From positions 225,498,961 to 225,562,960 of the forward strand of contig CP136066.1 in the NCBI GenBank assembly GCA_032622095.1: DNA of 64,000 nt, read 5' to 3'. How positions within the stretch are numbered: the stretch's first letter is position 1; each line of letters opens with the position of its first letter. The stretch comes from Siphonodentalium dalli (taxonomy: Eukaryota; Mollusca; Scaphopoda; Gadilida; Siphonodentaliidae). The position numbers and the translations under genes are program-made. The notes under the pieces were generated by a model that was not told the origin of the DNA, did not search any database, and was given only the letters and a program-made list of their open reading frames with translations. Shown piece after piece: positions 23,862 through 33,760 of this stretch.

Positions 23862-24115
23862 ATAGTTGCAGTATGTAACTATTATGACCGCATTAATTGC
23901 TTTCAACGTTTAGATATCAACACTGGCTGGACCACTGTTGAAGATTTTATGGTGGGAACACAATGACTCCGATTTTTGATCCACATTTAGAGACTTCTGG
24001 TGTGGTGAATTAGAAACCTGCAGTAATAAGCCGTAGTTTTTTTGTAATAATTTGAAGGATTAGTTGTTTTAACAGAATTCTGAGGCGGTGCGGTGCATTC
24101 ATGTAACCAATATAT
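23862..24115 (+). repeat. Dispersed repeat D, copy 2
   Basis: Matches copy 3 through TTATGACCGC, GTGGGAACACAATG and AGGATTAGTTGTTTTAAC. Empty TTAA at 24069-24072. Confidence 0.75.
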
Positions 24116-24828
24116 TTGACCTTTTTTTTTTTTAAATTTATATTTATGCGTAATAAAATAATCTTGAGGGCGTTACCATTTCTGATTATGGTTTTCTTGT
24201 ACACAATTGTGCTTAAGATCGAATGTAACACACATTGTGTATACACGGTTGTGCTAAGAGTGTACATTGAAAGATGTTGTAATATAACCCAATTAGTGCC
24301 CGGTGTAACACTTTCGTATGTTACACGGCGTATATAAGGTTAATTTGGAAGTCAATACCTAGCCAGATGTCCATATTTTATGCGTGGGAAACTAACTCGG
24401 GAAGCAATAGCCTGTGCTATTTATTCACGGGCTAGTAGTCCCATACATAATTATATTATATCTTAACCTGTTGGACAGACCGATACGTGTACCAATCAGA
24501 TTGTTACACATCTGTTATGTGTGGCTTCCAGATTCTCACATATACTTGTTTCAGCCAAGACTGAAAAAGACTCTGATTCAGAACGCTCACTTGATATGAA
24601 CGTGTAGCGTGAGAAGATGTTGTTGTATTATTCTCCGTGACCGCCTGATGTGAACATGTATATAGTTGTATAAATAAATCTCTTCAACATGTCTGATAGT
24701 GCCAAATTTAATGTTAAAGAACCTGGGACCAGCCATAGAGTGGTAACCGGGATAAAGAACTGGTGGTCTTATCTAAAGAATAAGAAGATAATAATTTAGC
24801 ACACCATGCGTGAACGAACCTACTTTCG

Positions 24829-24905
24829 GCGAAGTGTTGTAGATTAACCAGTACAGGTAAGGGGTTCCTTGACAAGATGACACATCTCTCCGCGTCAACG
24901 AAAAT
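24829..24905 (-). pseudogene. Diverged duplicate of the end of apyrase exon 2
   Basis: The minus-strand frame reads V-D-A-E-R-C-V-I-L-S-R-N then L-Q-H-F-A-E-S-R before AG|GTTCGT. Compare F-N-A-Q-N-V-K-V-L-S-G and L-G-N-F-A-E-S-R in exon 2. The E-G-x-Y-x-W catalytic block is gone. It is an older copy 440 bp beyond the 97 bp array in intron 2. Confidence 0.6.
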
Positions 24906-25340
24906 CACACCTAGCCCTCCAGAATGACAATAATAAGTCAGAATAGAGCACTGGCTGACGGATCATACTGCCTTTCCGTTTGTCAACATAAGTATAGTGA
25001 AAGAAATAATGGGTTACAACCTATCCGTCATATGATTTCCATACACAATGAAATTAATGCATAAATGTATGGATGTCAAAAGAAAGGGGAGGATGTCTGC
25101 TAGGCATATTAAAGAAGATTCGAGGCTAAATATGATGATGACCAAGATCCCAATTTATCGCAGACAATTTGCTCCTCGTTGTAATGACATGGATTTTGAG
25201 GTGGAAGCTGGATCCTGGAGCGGTTTAATAGAATTTAGAAAATATCTTAGAACGTACCACACAAAACAATATTTTATTATATGCCAAAATTATAATTTAT
25301 AATGTTTTTTTGGAAATTACTCCCAACGAGTTGAACGAAC

Positions 25341-25631
25341 CTGCTTTCGGCGAAGTTTCCGAGCCTGTAATTTACGGCTATCCATGCGTAGACACCCTCT
25401 AGCTCCCCGGAGAGGACATTTACGTTCTGATACGAACCTACTTTCGGCGAAGTTTCCGAGCCTATAATTGACGGCTATCCATGCGTATACACCCTCTAAC
25501 TCCCCGGAGAGGACATTTACGTTCTGATACGAACCTACTTTCGGCGAAGTTTCCGAGCCTATAATTGACGGCTATCCATGCGTATACACCCTCTAACTCC
25601 CCGGAGAGGACATTTACGTTCTGATACGAAC
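25341..25631 (-). repeat. 97 bp tandem copies of the 3' end of apyrase exon 2 with its donor
   Basis: Exon-end positions equivalent to 25632 recur at 25535, 25438 and 25341, exactly 97 bp apart. Each copy has the end of ACR3 coding sequence and a (C/T)AG|GTTCGT donor. Copies are nearly identical to one another and to the exon, so the amplification is recent or has been homogenised. Confidence 0.92.
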
Positions 25632-25818
25632 CTGCTTTCGGCGAAGTTTCCGAGCCTGTAATTGACGGCTATCCATGCGTACACACCCTCTAATTCACCG
25701 GAGAGGACCTTGACGTTCTGAGCGTTAAACACGAACGGGTTGTTCTCTGGGTCCTTGAGATAATCCCGGACAGCTTCCAGCAGCTGTTCACTCATATCAC
25801 CGTCAAATGATCTCAACC
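25632..25818 (-). CDS. ENTPD: Apyrase/ENTPD exon 2 (ACR3, catalytic Glu)
   Basis: Exon of 187 bp, residues 109-171. It begins with GG after an AACAG acceptor, completing Gly109 of ACR2 to give ATAGLR. It holds ACR3 around residues 149-161 (G-E-L-E-G-V-Y-A-W with a conserved N at 161). E152 is the position of the family's catalytic base. The donor is AGCAG|GTTCGT at 25632/25631; two bases of Arg171 carry to exon 3. Both edges of this exon sit in tandem arrays: the acceptor belongs to a 20-21 bp repeat and the donor to a 97 bp repeat, so alternative splice-site use is possible. Reading through the donor meets a stop soon after, so the assigned donor is the only one I see that keeps the frame. 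Confidence 0.92.
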
Positions 25819-26275
25819 CTGTTAATAAAACACATTCCCCTGTTAATAAAACACATTCCCCTGTTAATAAAACACATTCCCCTGTTAATAAAATACATTC
25901 CCCTGTTAATAAAACACATTCCCTGTTAATAAAACACATTCCCTGTTAATAAAACGCATTCCCCTGTTAATAAAACACATTCCCCTGTTAATAAAACACA
26001 TTCCCTGTTAATAAAACGCATTCCCCTGTTAATAAAACACATTCCCATGTTAATAAAACACATTCCCCTGTTAATAAAACACATTCCCATGTTAATAACA
26101 CACATTCCTATGTTAAAAAAACACATTCCCATGTTAATAACACACATTCCTCTGTTAATGAAACACATTCCCTGTAACGATATCAACTCTGTTAATAAAA
26201 CACATACCCCTGTTAATAAAACACATTCCCCTGTTAATAAAACACATTTCCCTGTTAACAAAACACATTCATGTG
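25819..26275 (-). repeat. 20-21 bp tandem array forming the acceptor end of intron 1
   Basis: About 21 units whose gene-sense form is GGAATGTGTTTTATTAACAG. The last unit supplies the real exon 2 acceptor (TTTTATTAACAG|GG). Most units keep the AACAG; a few near 26046-26150 read AACAT instead. At about 26177-26195 one unit is joined to a mutated copy of the first bases of exon 2 (AGTTGATATCG for GGTTGAGATCA), so the duplication included the exon edge. Confidence 0.9.
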
Positions 26276-26846
26276 TGAGTTAAGTGACACATAAATATGT
26301 ATAACTCTAGAATGGAAAATCCGAACAAAACGATGGAACCCTCTATTTAATGTCCTCATAGTAGTGAACATTCATACCTAATTTTATTGAGATCCGGACA
26401 CTACTGTTCAATTTATGACATGAACAGACATCGGACGGACGTACGAACGAACAGGTGCAAAACAGTATACCCCTCTTTTTTTTAAAAGGGGGTATAAATA
26501 TGTGAAGGATATGTGGGTGAGTGAATATTTAAAGGTACATAGTCCGATTCGATGGTCCCCATATCATCAGATTCCAACAACAACAACAACAACAATATAT
26601 CTTCAAAAGACGCTTGAGCAGGCATTTTAGTTCACAAAATGATCAGTTTATGGATATGGGAGGGATTACGTCACATCACCCATTGTATAGTTGTGTAGTC
26701 GATTCCTCTATCAAATATCTGATTTACCGATCAAAACTTTGATTCTCCGATCAAAAATATTCTCCGCTCCAAAATATGATTCTACTATAAAAAAGTCTAT
26801 TTTCCGACCAGAAATCTGATTCTCCGACGTGACATGCAGGTCTCAT

Positions 26847-27262
26847 ATGTGACCCGCCATATCAAATCCAGTCGTAAGTCGGGATTTGTGTACCCTGTGC
26901 CAATGCATTCTCTTGTATATGCGAGTCGACCATAGGTCGCCTCGCATATATAAGAGAATGCATTGGCCTAACAATTTTTTATCCTTTTTTTTAAATAAAT
27001 GTTTTTTACAATTTTTTGGACATAAAATAAAAAACATCCATTACCCTGCAGGGAGCCCCACACATATATAGAAGCATATATAAGAGTGTCGTCTGCTCAA
27101 GTTTGTTTGGGGCTCTGTATGGGTGAAATTATAAAATTGTTAAAGAATACAAGAAAAAATTATTAAAATTGTAAAAAATTGTGCTCGCATATATAAGAGA
27201 ATGCATTGGCACAGGGTAAAAAAATCCCGACTTACGACTGGATTTGATATGGCGGGTCACAT
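26847..27262. mobile_element. Composite element with 37 bp inverted ends, copy 2
   Basis: Same inverted ends as copy 1, 416 bp in total. It has the same order of modules: hairpin (26897-26968), GGGAGCCCCACAC hairpin (27053-27122), half-hairpin (27183-27214). It lies in apyrase intron 1. Confidence 0.88.
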
Positions 27263-28090
27263 ATTCCGAATGTAATTATTCATATAATTCACACTGTAGG
27301 CCAGTAACTCGTGGATTTTACCAACATAGAATCGCGTTGCTCGTTCCATTTGATTTTATCAGCTTCAGGTGTTTTAGTTGTTCCCAACAAGGACATCGTC
27401 TATGCGGGACTAATTATAGCAGACGGCTTTAGGCACTTGAGACAAAGCCAGTTATGCTATCACCGAATTACTCGAGCCTTCGACAATTAGAAATGCCGAA
27501 CGTTTAGGAAATTGCATAATGGCAGGCGGACATTTCAAGTGCATGACAGCTCCTCTACAATCTCGTTTAATTGTTTATTTACTCAAATCACCACAATCAG
27601 TGACATAGAGAGGTACATTACCTCACATTACATTACATTCGTTGATAAGGAACTAGTAACTGTGGCGTGGATACGAGAATCACACTTGTCTCGTCCGATA
27701 ATCATATTTTTGTTCCGTTAAACGGTTAAACGATTATATAGTGTGGTCATGTAATTTCCAATCATGTGCACATCAGCCAAAGTGTATCTTCATATAAAAA
27801 AAACCTAGTGTTCGTGTAAACGTATATATTTCTCATTTGTATGCAGAATTACATACATACTGTAATCATATACATTGTAGATTATACAAAAATATTTTTT
27901 TTAAATGGATTTGACAGTAAGCTGATGCTTTTTGTGGCCATTTCCGACATATGAATGATTGTTTGTCAGTACATATGATGAAAATGTACTTGAGATTCAA
28001 TTAATTATTGGTGTTGCTTCTTCCTGTATAGGTACCGGTGGTAGCATATGTGTCAGATCACCCAATCCCCGGGCCCACATGAAGTTAGTG

Positions 28091-29194
28091 ATGCTTATTA
28101 CGCCGCCCGTGGTGTATAGTGTCATGCTGATCTGGCCGATGCTTATTACGCCGTCCGTGGTGTATAGTGTCATGCTGATCTGGCCGATGCTTATTACGCC
28201 GTCCGTGGTGTATAGTGTCATGCTGATCTGGCCGATGCTTATTACGCCGCCCGTGGTGTATAGTGTCATGCTGATCTGGCCGATGCTTATTACGCCGCCC
28301 GTGGTGTATAGTGTCATGCTGATCTGGCCGATGCTTATTACGCCGCCCGTGGTGTATAGTGCCATGCTGATCTGGCCGATGCTTATTACGCCGCCCGTGG
28401 TGTATAGTGCCATGCTGATCTGGTCGATGCTTATTACGCCGCCCGTGGTGTATAGTGCCATGCTGATCTGGCCGATGCTTATTACGCCGCCCGTGGTGTA
28501 TAGTGTCATGCTGATCTGGCCGATGCTTATTACGCCGCCCGTGGTGTATAGTGTCATGCTGATATGGCCGATGCTTATTACGCCGTCCGTGGTGTATAGT
28601 GCCATGCTGATCTGGCCGATGCTTATTACGCCGCCCGTGGTGTATAGTGCCATGCTGATCTGGCCGATGCTTATTACGCCGCCCGTGGTGTATAGTGCCA
28701 TGCTGATCTGGTCGATGCTTATTACGCCGCCCGTGGTGTATAGTGCCATGCTGATCTGGCCGATGCTTATTACGCCGTCCGTGGTGTATAGTGCCATGCT
28801 GATCTGGCCGATGCTTATTACGCCGTCCGTGGTGTATAGTGTCATGCTGATCTGGCCGATGCTTATTACGCCGCCCGTGGTGTATAGTGCCATGCTGATC
28901 TGGCCGATGCTTATTACGCCGTCCGTGGTGTATAGTGCCATGCTGATCTGGCCGATGCTTATTACGCCGTCCGTGGTGTATAGTGTCATGCTGATCTGGC
29001 CGATGCTTATTACGCCGTCCGTGGTGTATAGTGTCATGCTGATCTGGCCGATGCTTATTACGCCGCCCGTGGTGTATAGTGTCATGCTGATATGGCCGAT
29101 GCTTATTACGCCGTCCGTGGTGTATAGTGCCATGCTGATCTGGCCGATGCTTATTACGCCGCCCGTGGTGTATAGTGTCATGCTAATCTCGCCG
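28091..29194. repeat. 48 bp minisatellite, about 23 copies
   Basis: Units read ATGCTTATTACGCCG followed by (C/T)CCGTGGTGTATAGTG. Variation is limited to a few sites (C/T after CCG, T/C in GTGTCAT/GTGCCAT, GGCC/GGTC). Because 48 is divisible by 3, both strands stay open for about 400 codons; I do not read this as protein-coding. Confidence 0.93.
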
Positions 29195-30000
29195 TGTCCA
29201 TGGAGGTGATGAAGCTAATATGATTAAAAATGTTCTCGCTATATTTTTTACAAGTTCTACTTTTTGCAGGATGAATGTATTCGCGTACGTATCTTCGGCG
29301 ATGTCTCAGTGTTGCAGTATGTAACGTTATGACCGCGTTAATTGCTTTCTATATTTAGGTATGAACAATGGCTGGGCCACTCTTGACGAATTTATTGTGG
29401 GAACACAATGCATAATACTACAGGTAGCATTGCTGATAAAGTATTTATCAGTTGGAATGTAGACTAAAGGTCGTATTGCGAAGTATCGGGGTGTATGTAA
29501 TCCGATTAGTATATGTTTTATCCGCATTTAGAGGCTTGCTGATGTGGTGAATGAGATACCTTCAGTGATAATCCGTAGTTGTTTTAACCCTTTACCCAAC
29601 AAACCGGCCAAAACCGGCCAAATAAAGCTTCAACAGCCTAAAATATATTGGGTCTGTCTCAAGAAAACCATACAAATATGGATATCATTGGAACCGGCTC
29701 CTTGGCCACATTGTGATGGTTATAGTTATGCCCTGTGCCAATGCATTCTCTTATATATGCGAGTCGACCATAGGTCGCCTCGCATATATAAGAGAATGCA
29801 TTGGCCTAACACTTTTTACCATTTTTTCTTACATTCTTTAACAATTTTATAATTTTTAATGTGTCAAGCCAATGCATTCTCTTATATATGCGAGGCGACC
29901 TATGGACGACTCGCATATATAAGAGAATGCATTGGCACAGGGCGCTTCTGTTGGGTAAAGGGTTAACGGAATTTGGATGTGGTGTATTCATGAAACCATC
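29190..30000 (+). repeat. Dispersed repeat D, copy 3, interrupted by MITE
   Basis: D sequence before 29584 and after 29966, split by MITE copy 3. To its left it is continuous with the 48 bp minisatellite. Confidence 0.78.
29584..29966. mobile_element. TTAA-ended double-hairpin MITE, copy 3 (with comparable empty sites)
   Basis: Complete copy flanked by TTAA on both sides. It interrupts a dispersed repeat whose other copies show a single TTAA at the same point (9078-9081, 24069-24072, 35329-35332). This supports insertion at TTAA with duplication of those four bases. Confidence 0.92.
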
Positions 30001-30576
30001 TTGATGGAGTTACCATTTCTGACAATGGTTTTCTTGTTGCTTCCTTACACTGTGTGTGTAATGATACAATGTAATATAATAATCGGTGGCGTGTCTGCAT
30101 GTAGTGAAGGTTACATCCTGTAAAGTCCTGTAAACCGTAACATTTGTTGCGAAATCTATTTGTACTATGAACTTTTAGACTTGTGCACATATTTCGATAA
30201 TTTGATTCGATGATAAAACTATTGTTACTGCATACTAAGGTAAACTGCAACAGAACGAAAGTTAGTTAAATGATTCAGAAGAAAAGGGACGGAAATGGAG
30301 TATTCAACAGCCAAAAATGTCATCGGCAGTTATTGGGTTTAGGAAGGACCTCAAAAGTACTCTCCCTGCCAAATAGTTTGTTGTATATTTAACGAAATTA
30401 AATTGCATTTTCTGCAAATGATACCTAGTGTGTTGGTTATATTACTAATCGAAATTATTCCAAAAACAAACATTTGGATGTCACCTTTGTGTTATAGTGT
30501 GGGAATGGGACAATATTTGTCGTCTACTACAATTTCCTAAAATAACTCGCATCGTGTAAAACTCGAAATGTTTCAA

Positions 30577-30925
30577 AGACATAGTATGGACTTGTTCTGG
30601 TGAATGAAACTGGTAAGTTAGTGCCAACTTGAGGAATGTAGAATTCTACTAACATCGCCGAAAATCTCAAACGAAATCGACCGCAGCACTCCATATAAAA
30701 CATGGCCTGATCAACGCGCAATTGTAAATATTTACATCTCAATTCGGGACGCAACAAACGGCGATAAACCGACGCAAATTATTTCGCCACCGACTCCCGA
30801 GAGTCATTGAATTTAATTGATATATAAGAATGACTGTGTGTGTTGTAAATTTGGATATATATTCGTAAAAACAACTAGTTTGAGCAAGACTATTCTACAT
30901 TTATATTCTACAGGAGTGTTTCACA
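30577..30925 (+). repeat. Dispersed repeat H, copy 2
   Basis: Second copy of the 7.5 kb repeat, in apyrase intron 1, same orientation, with small indels. Confidence 0.82.
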
Positions 30926-31089
30926 TCACTTTAAGAATGGGCGGAATCGAAAATCGCGGTGATTGTCTATTGGATTTGGAAGAATTTCAAAGACTCTAGA
31001 TGTTTTAAACAAGTGTGAGCCAAACGTATTTGAAATTACATGCTGTAGATTGGTATCTGGTCTGAAACTATATGACAACACGTAACTGT

Positions 31090-31205
31090 GGTTGCCATCA
31101 CGGATATTTCTGTTTGGCCGCGGGGTCATCGGGAATGACGCTCTTTGCTTCCACCAGGAGGCTGTCTATGTAACCGTGTAAGCCAGTCAGTCTATCCAAC
31201 GGGGT
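31090..31205 (-). pseudogene. Diverged duplicate of apyrase exon 1 (3' part)
   Basis: The minus strand encodes R-L-T-G-L-H-G-Y-I-D-S-L-L-V-E-A-K, clearly related to R-L-T-D-V-P-D-Y-L-D-S-L-L-D-E-A-K of exon 1. It continues with V-I-P-D-D, then a 1 bp loss breaks the frame before QTEIS-MAT-like residues in the next frame. The donor position reads ACAGTTACG, not a clean CAG|GTAAGT. This is an older copy in intron 1, about 2 kb beyond the 167 bp array. Confidence 0.75.
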
Positions 31206-31931
31206 TTGGTGCGACCAACATACTTACTAGTACTACATCATGCCAGTGATGTCTAAACTGGCTACCCCCGTATATATCATTTTCCACACCGAGTTGTTGT
31301 CAGAGATGGGCTTTTGTTACATTGTGTTTGTCTTACATAGTTCCTATTGCCTATTGTTTTTTCCCACTGCCATCAAACAAATTAAAAGTCAAAAGCAGAC
31401 ATCAGTAGATAACCATCATCCCACGTGATAACAAGTCATTCTGTTAAATGATAACTTAATATATTATGTTAAATGATAACTTAATATAAAAAAAACAAAC
31501 AAAAACAAACAAAAAACAAAACAAATGGGTTACCTCCAAACTTTTATTTCGATAGATACTCATCGCAGAACTATGTGATGAAGAATTATAGTATATGACA
31601 GTATTTTGTTCATATGTCATGTCATTTCTTTACCTTAAACGTACTAAAAATGTTCATGAAATTTATGTCTTTGCAGTTTTGTTATATATTAATCAATGTT
31701 TTCGATCCCAATAGAAATTATAATAAAAAAAAAAAAAAATCCATTCGTTGAACACATGGGAACTTTTCTATGTTCTAAGATATTCTGACGGACAACTGTA
31801 TATGACCCACATGTGTGATTAATTGGGGCCGATATCGCAATAAACATTGATTCATTTCTCGGGAGAACTTCCATGATTGTAAGCAAATCAAATCGGCTCA
31901 ACAAAGTTATCTAAATCATGCAATCTCGAAC

Positions 31932-31976
31932 TGGGACAATCACCTGGGACAATCACCTGGGACAATCACCTGGTTG
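31932..31976. repeat. 15 bp repeat, 3 copies
   Basis: GGGACAATCACCTGG three times in a row. Confidence 0.9.
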
Positions 31977-32005
31977 CTGTGAAATAAATTATAAAGGAAT
32001 ATGTA

Positions 32006-32225
32006 TTAACCCTTTGAGTGCCAGGTCCGATTTTTGTATCAACCCATATACCCTGTGCCAATGCATTCTCTTATATATGCGAGTCGACCATAGGTCGGCT
32101 CGCAAATGTAAGAGAATGCATTTGCCTAACAATTTTTCATCATTTGTTATTATTTTTTACAATTGTTTATAATTTGAATATTTTTTTCTTATATTCTTTA
32201 ACATACTTATTTTGAAGGTTTAGTG
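32006..32225. mobile_element. TTAACCCTTTGAGTGCCA-type element with hairpin
   Basis: The left end TTAACCCTTTGAGTGCCA is close to known piggyBac-superfamily termini. It has one GCCAATGCATTCTCTTATAT palindrome at 32057-32126. The right end is decayed around 32210-32230. Confidence 0.65.
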
Positions 32226-32514
32226 CCAGGGAATCTTACGTTTTTCATGGGCATCAAAATTATTACTATGAATACTTGGTGATAGTTGTGAGTTATAACA
32301 CGCCCCTACGGGTTTTTATCCAGTTTGTTTTTAAATTCGCTATAGCATGCTGAAGCATACCCAAAAAAAATTCAAGCAAAACAAAAAAAATAGATTTTTT
32401 TTTTTTTAAATTTTTTTTTTTTAGGGCCGATTTTACAGACCGTAACTATGAAATATATTACATGCACTGTTTAGACTTCCTTGTCAGAACATCGAAAGTT
32501 ACCCGAATCAGAAT

Positions 32515-33296
32515 CAGAATACTGTCAAGGTACAGGTAACCTGGTACGTCTCAGTCGGCCTGGCATAGAGATGAGAGTCGGCTTCACAATATTTGACGTG
32601 ATGCATGGGTTGAGACAACCAAATTTACCTGCCGTTGCCAAAAACGATATCTCTGTTTGACCTTGCGACGTTCTTTGCCTCACACAAGAGGCTGTCCAGG
32701 TAACCGGGTACGTCTTGTCAGTCTGTCCGACGGGGAGCTGAAACCCGGCTTCACCTTATGTAACGAGCTGCATGGGTTATGCCATTCAAACTTACCTGCC
32801 GTTGCCAACAAGGATATCTCTGTTTGACCTTGCGACGTTATTTGCCTCATACAAGAGGCTGTCCAGGTAACCGGGTACGTATTGTCAGTCTGTCCGACGG
32901 GGAGCTGAAACCCGGATTCACCTTATGTAACGAGGTGCATGGGTTGATACATTCAAACTTACCTGCCGTTGCCAAAAAGGATATCTCTGTTTGACATTGC
33001 GACGTTCTTTGCCTCACACAAGAGGCTGTCCAGGTAACCGGGCACGTCTTGTCAGTCTGTCCGACGGGGAGCTGAAACCAGGATTCACCTTATGTAACGA
33101 GGTGCATGAGTTGAGACATTCAAACTTACCTGCCGTTGCCAAAAAGGATATCTCTGTTTGACATTGCGACGTTCTTTGCCTCACACAAGAGGCTGTCCAG
33201 GTAACCGGGTACGTATTGTCAGTCTGTCCGACGGGGAGCTGAAACCAGGATTCACCTTATGTAACGAGGTGCATGAGTTGAGACATTCAAACTTAC
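32515..33296 (-). repeat. 167 bp tandem copies of the 3' end of apyrase exon 1 with its donor
   Basis: Downstream of exon 1, inside intron 1, the last part of the exon plus its donor and start of intron is repeated. Exon-end positions equivalent to 33297 recur at 33130, 32963, 32796 and 32629, exactly 167 bp apart, and a more decayed piece reaches about 32515. Each copy keeps GGCAACGGCAG followed by GTAAGT, GTAAGT, GTAAGT and GTAAAT respectively. Relative to the real exon the copies lack about 14 bp and have a 1 bp insertion, so they do not keep the reading frame. Confidence 0.9.
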
Positions 33297-33624
33297 CTGC
33301 CGTTGCCATCAGGGAGATTTCTGTTTGTCCTCGCAGGTCTGCGGGTACGACCTTCTTTGCCTCATCCAAGAGACTGTCCAGGTAATCGGGTACGTCTGTC
33401 AGTCTGTCCGATAGTGAGCTGAGACCCGGTTTCACCTTGTTCGACGAGATCTTTTCTATGTCCGGAAGAGCGCTGCATACTTCAGACTGCCATCTGTAAA
33501 CGTACACCCGAGTTCCAGAGCTACCCGCGTCCATCACTACTCCATACTTCAACAGTACCGGATGCGCAGAAACCAGACTTCCGGTGACGTAATACAGGAT
33601 ACATAACAGTAACATCAGCATGCC
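33297..33624 (-). CDS. ENTPD: Apyrase/ENTPD exon 1 (start codon, signal peptide, ACR1, ACR2)
   Basis: First coding exon of a GDA1/CD39-family nucleoside triphosphate diphosphohydrolase, which hydrolyses extracellular or luminal NTPs and NDPs to NMPs. The ATG at 33621 opens a hydrophobic leader (residues 1-19, MLMLLLCILYYVTGSLVSA) that reads as a signal peptide or signal anchor. ACR1 follows at residues 31-38 (DAGSSGTR, the phosphate-binding loop), and the exon ends inside ACR2 (MATAG, 105-109). A stop codon lies in frame just upstream of the ATG, across a TTTTAG acceptor-like site at 33625-33630, so a non-coding 5' exon is likely. The donor CAG|GTAAGT at 33297/33296 leaves one base of codon 109, which exon 2 completes in frame. 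The fold and motifs are clear. The text resembles the ENTPD4/7 branch most, but subfamily is not settled. Confidence 0.92.
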
Positions 33625-33637
33625 CTAAAACAAAGCA

Positions 33638-33760
33638 ATGTGTGTTATCCAATGTGTGTATTCCAATGTGTGTATTCCACGTGTGTATTCCAATGAATTC
33701 ATTCCAATGAATCCATTCCATGTGTATTCCAATGTGTGTATTCCAAGTGTGTTATCCGAT
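33638..33760. repeat. 14-15 bp tandem repeat beside apyrase exon 1
   Basis: About eight imperfect units of the type ATTCCAATGTGTGT. It lies directly 5' (in gene direction) of the acceptor-like site that precedes the apyrase start codon. Confidence 0.8.

Noticed and set aside
25559-26261. Long minus-strand frames rich in VLLTGEC and MCFINRG repeats
   Set aside because: These are the 20-21 bp array and the 97 bp array read through the exon 2 boundaries. Only 25632-25818 is exon.
27959-29209. Open frames of 416 codons (plus) and 394 codons (minus)
   Set aside because: They are translations of the 48 bp minisatellite, open only because the unit is a multiple of three and has no stop in those frames. 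The D-repeat copy at 35.7 kb has a single unit and no frame.
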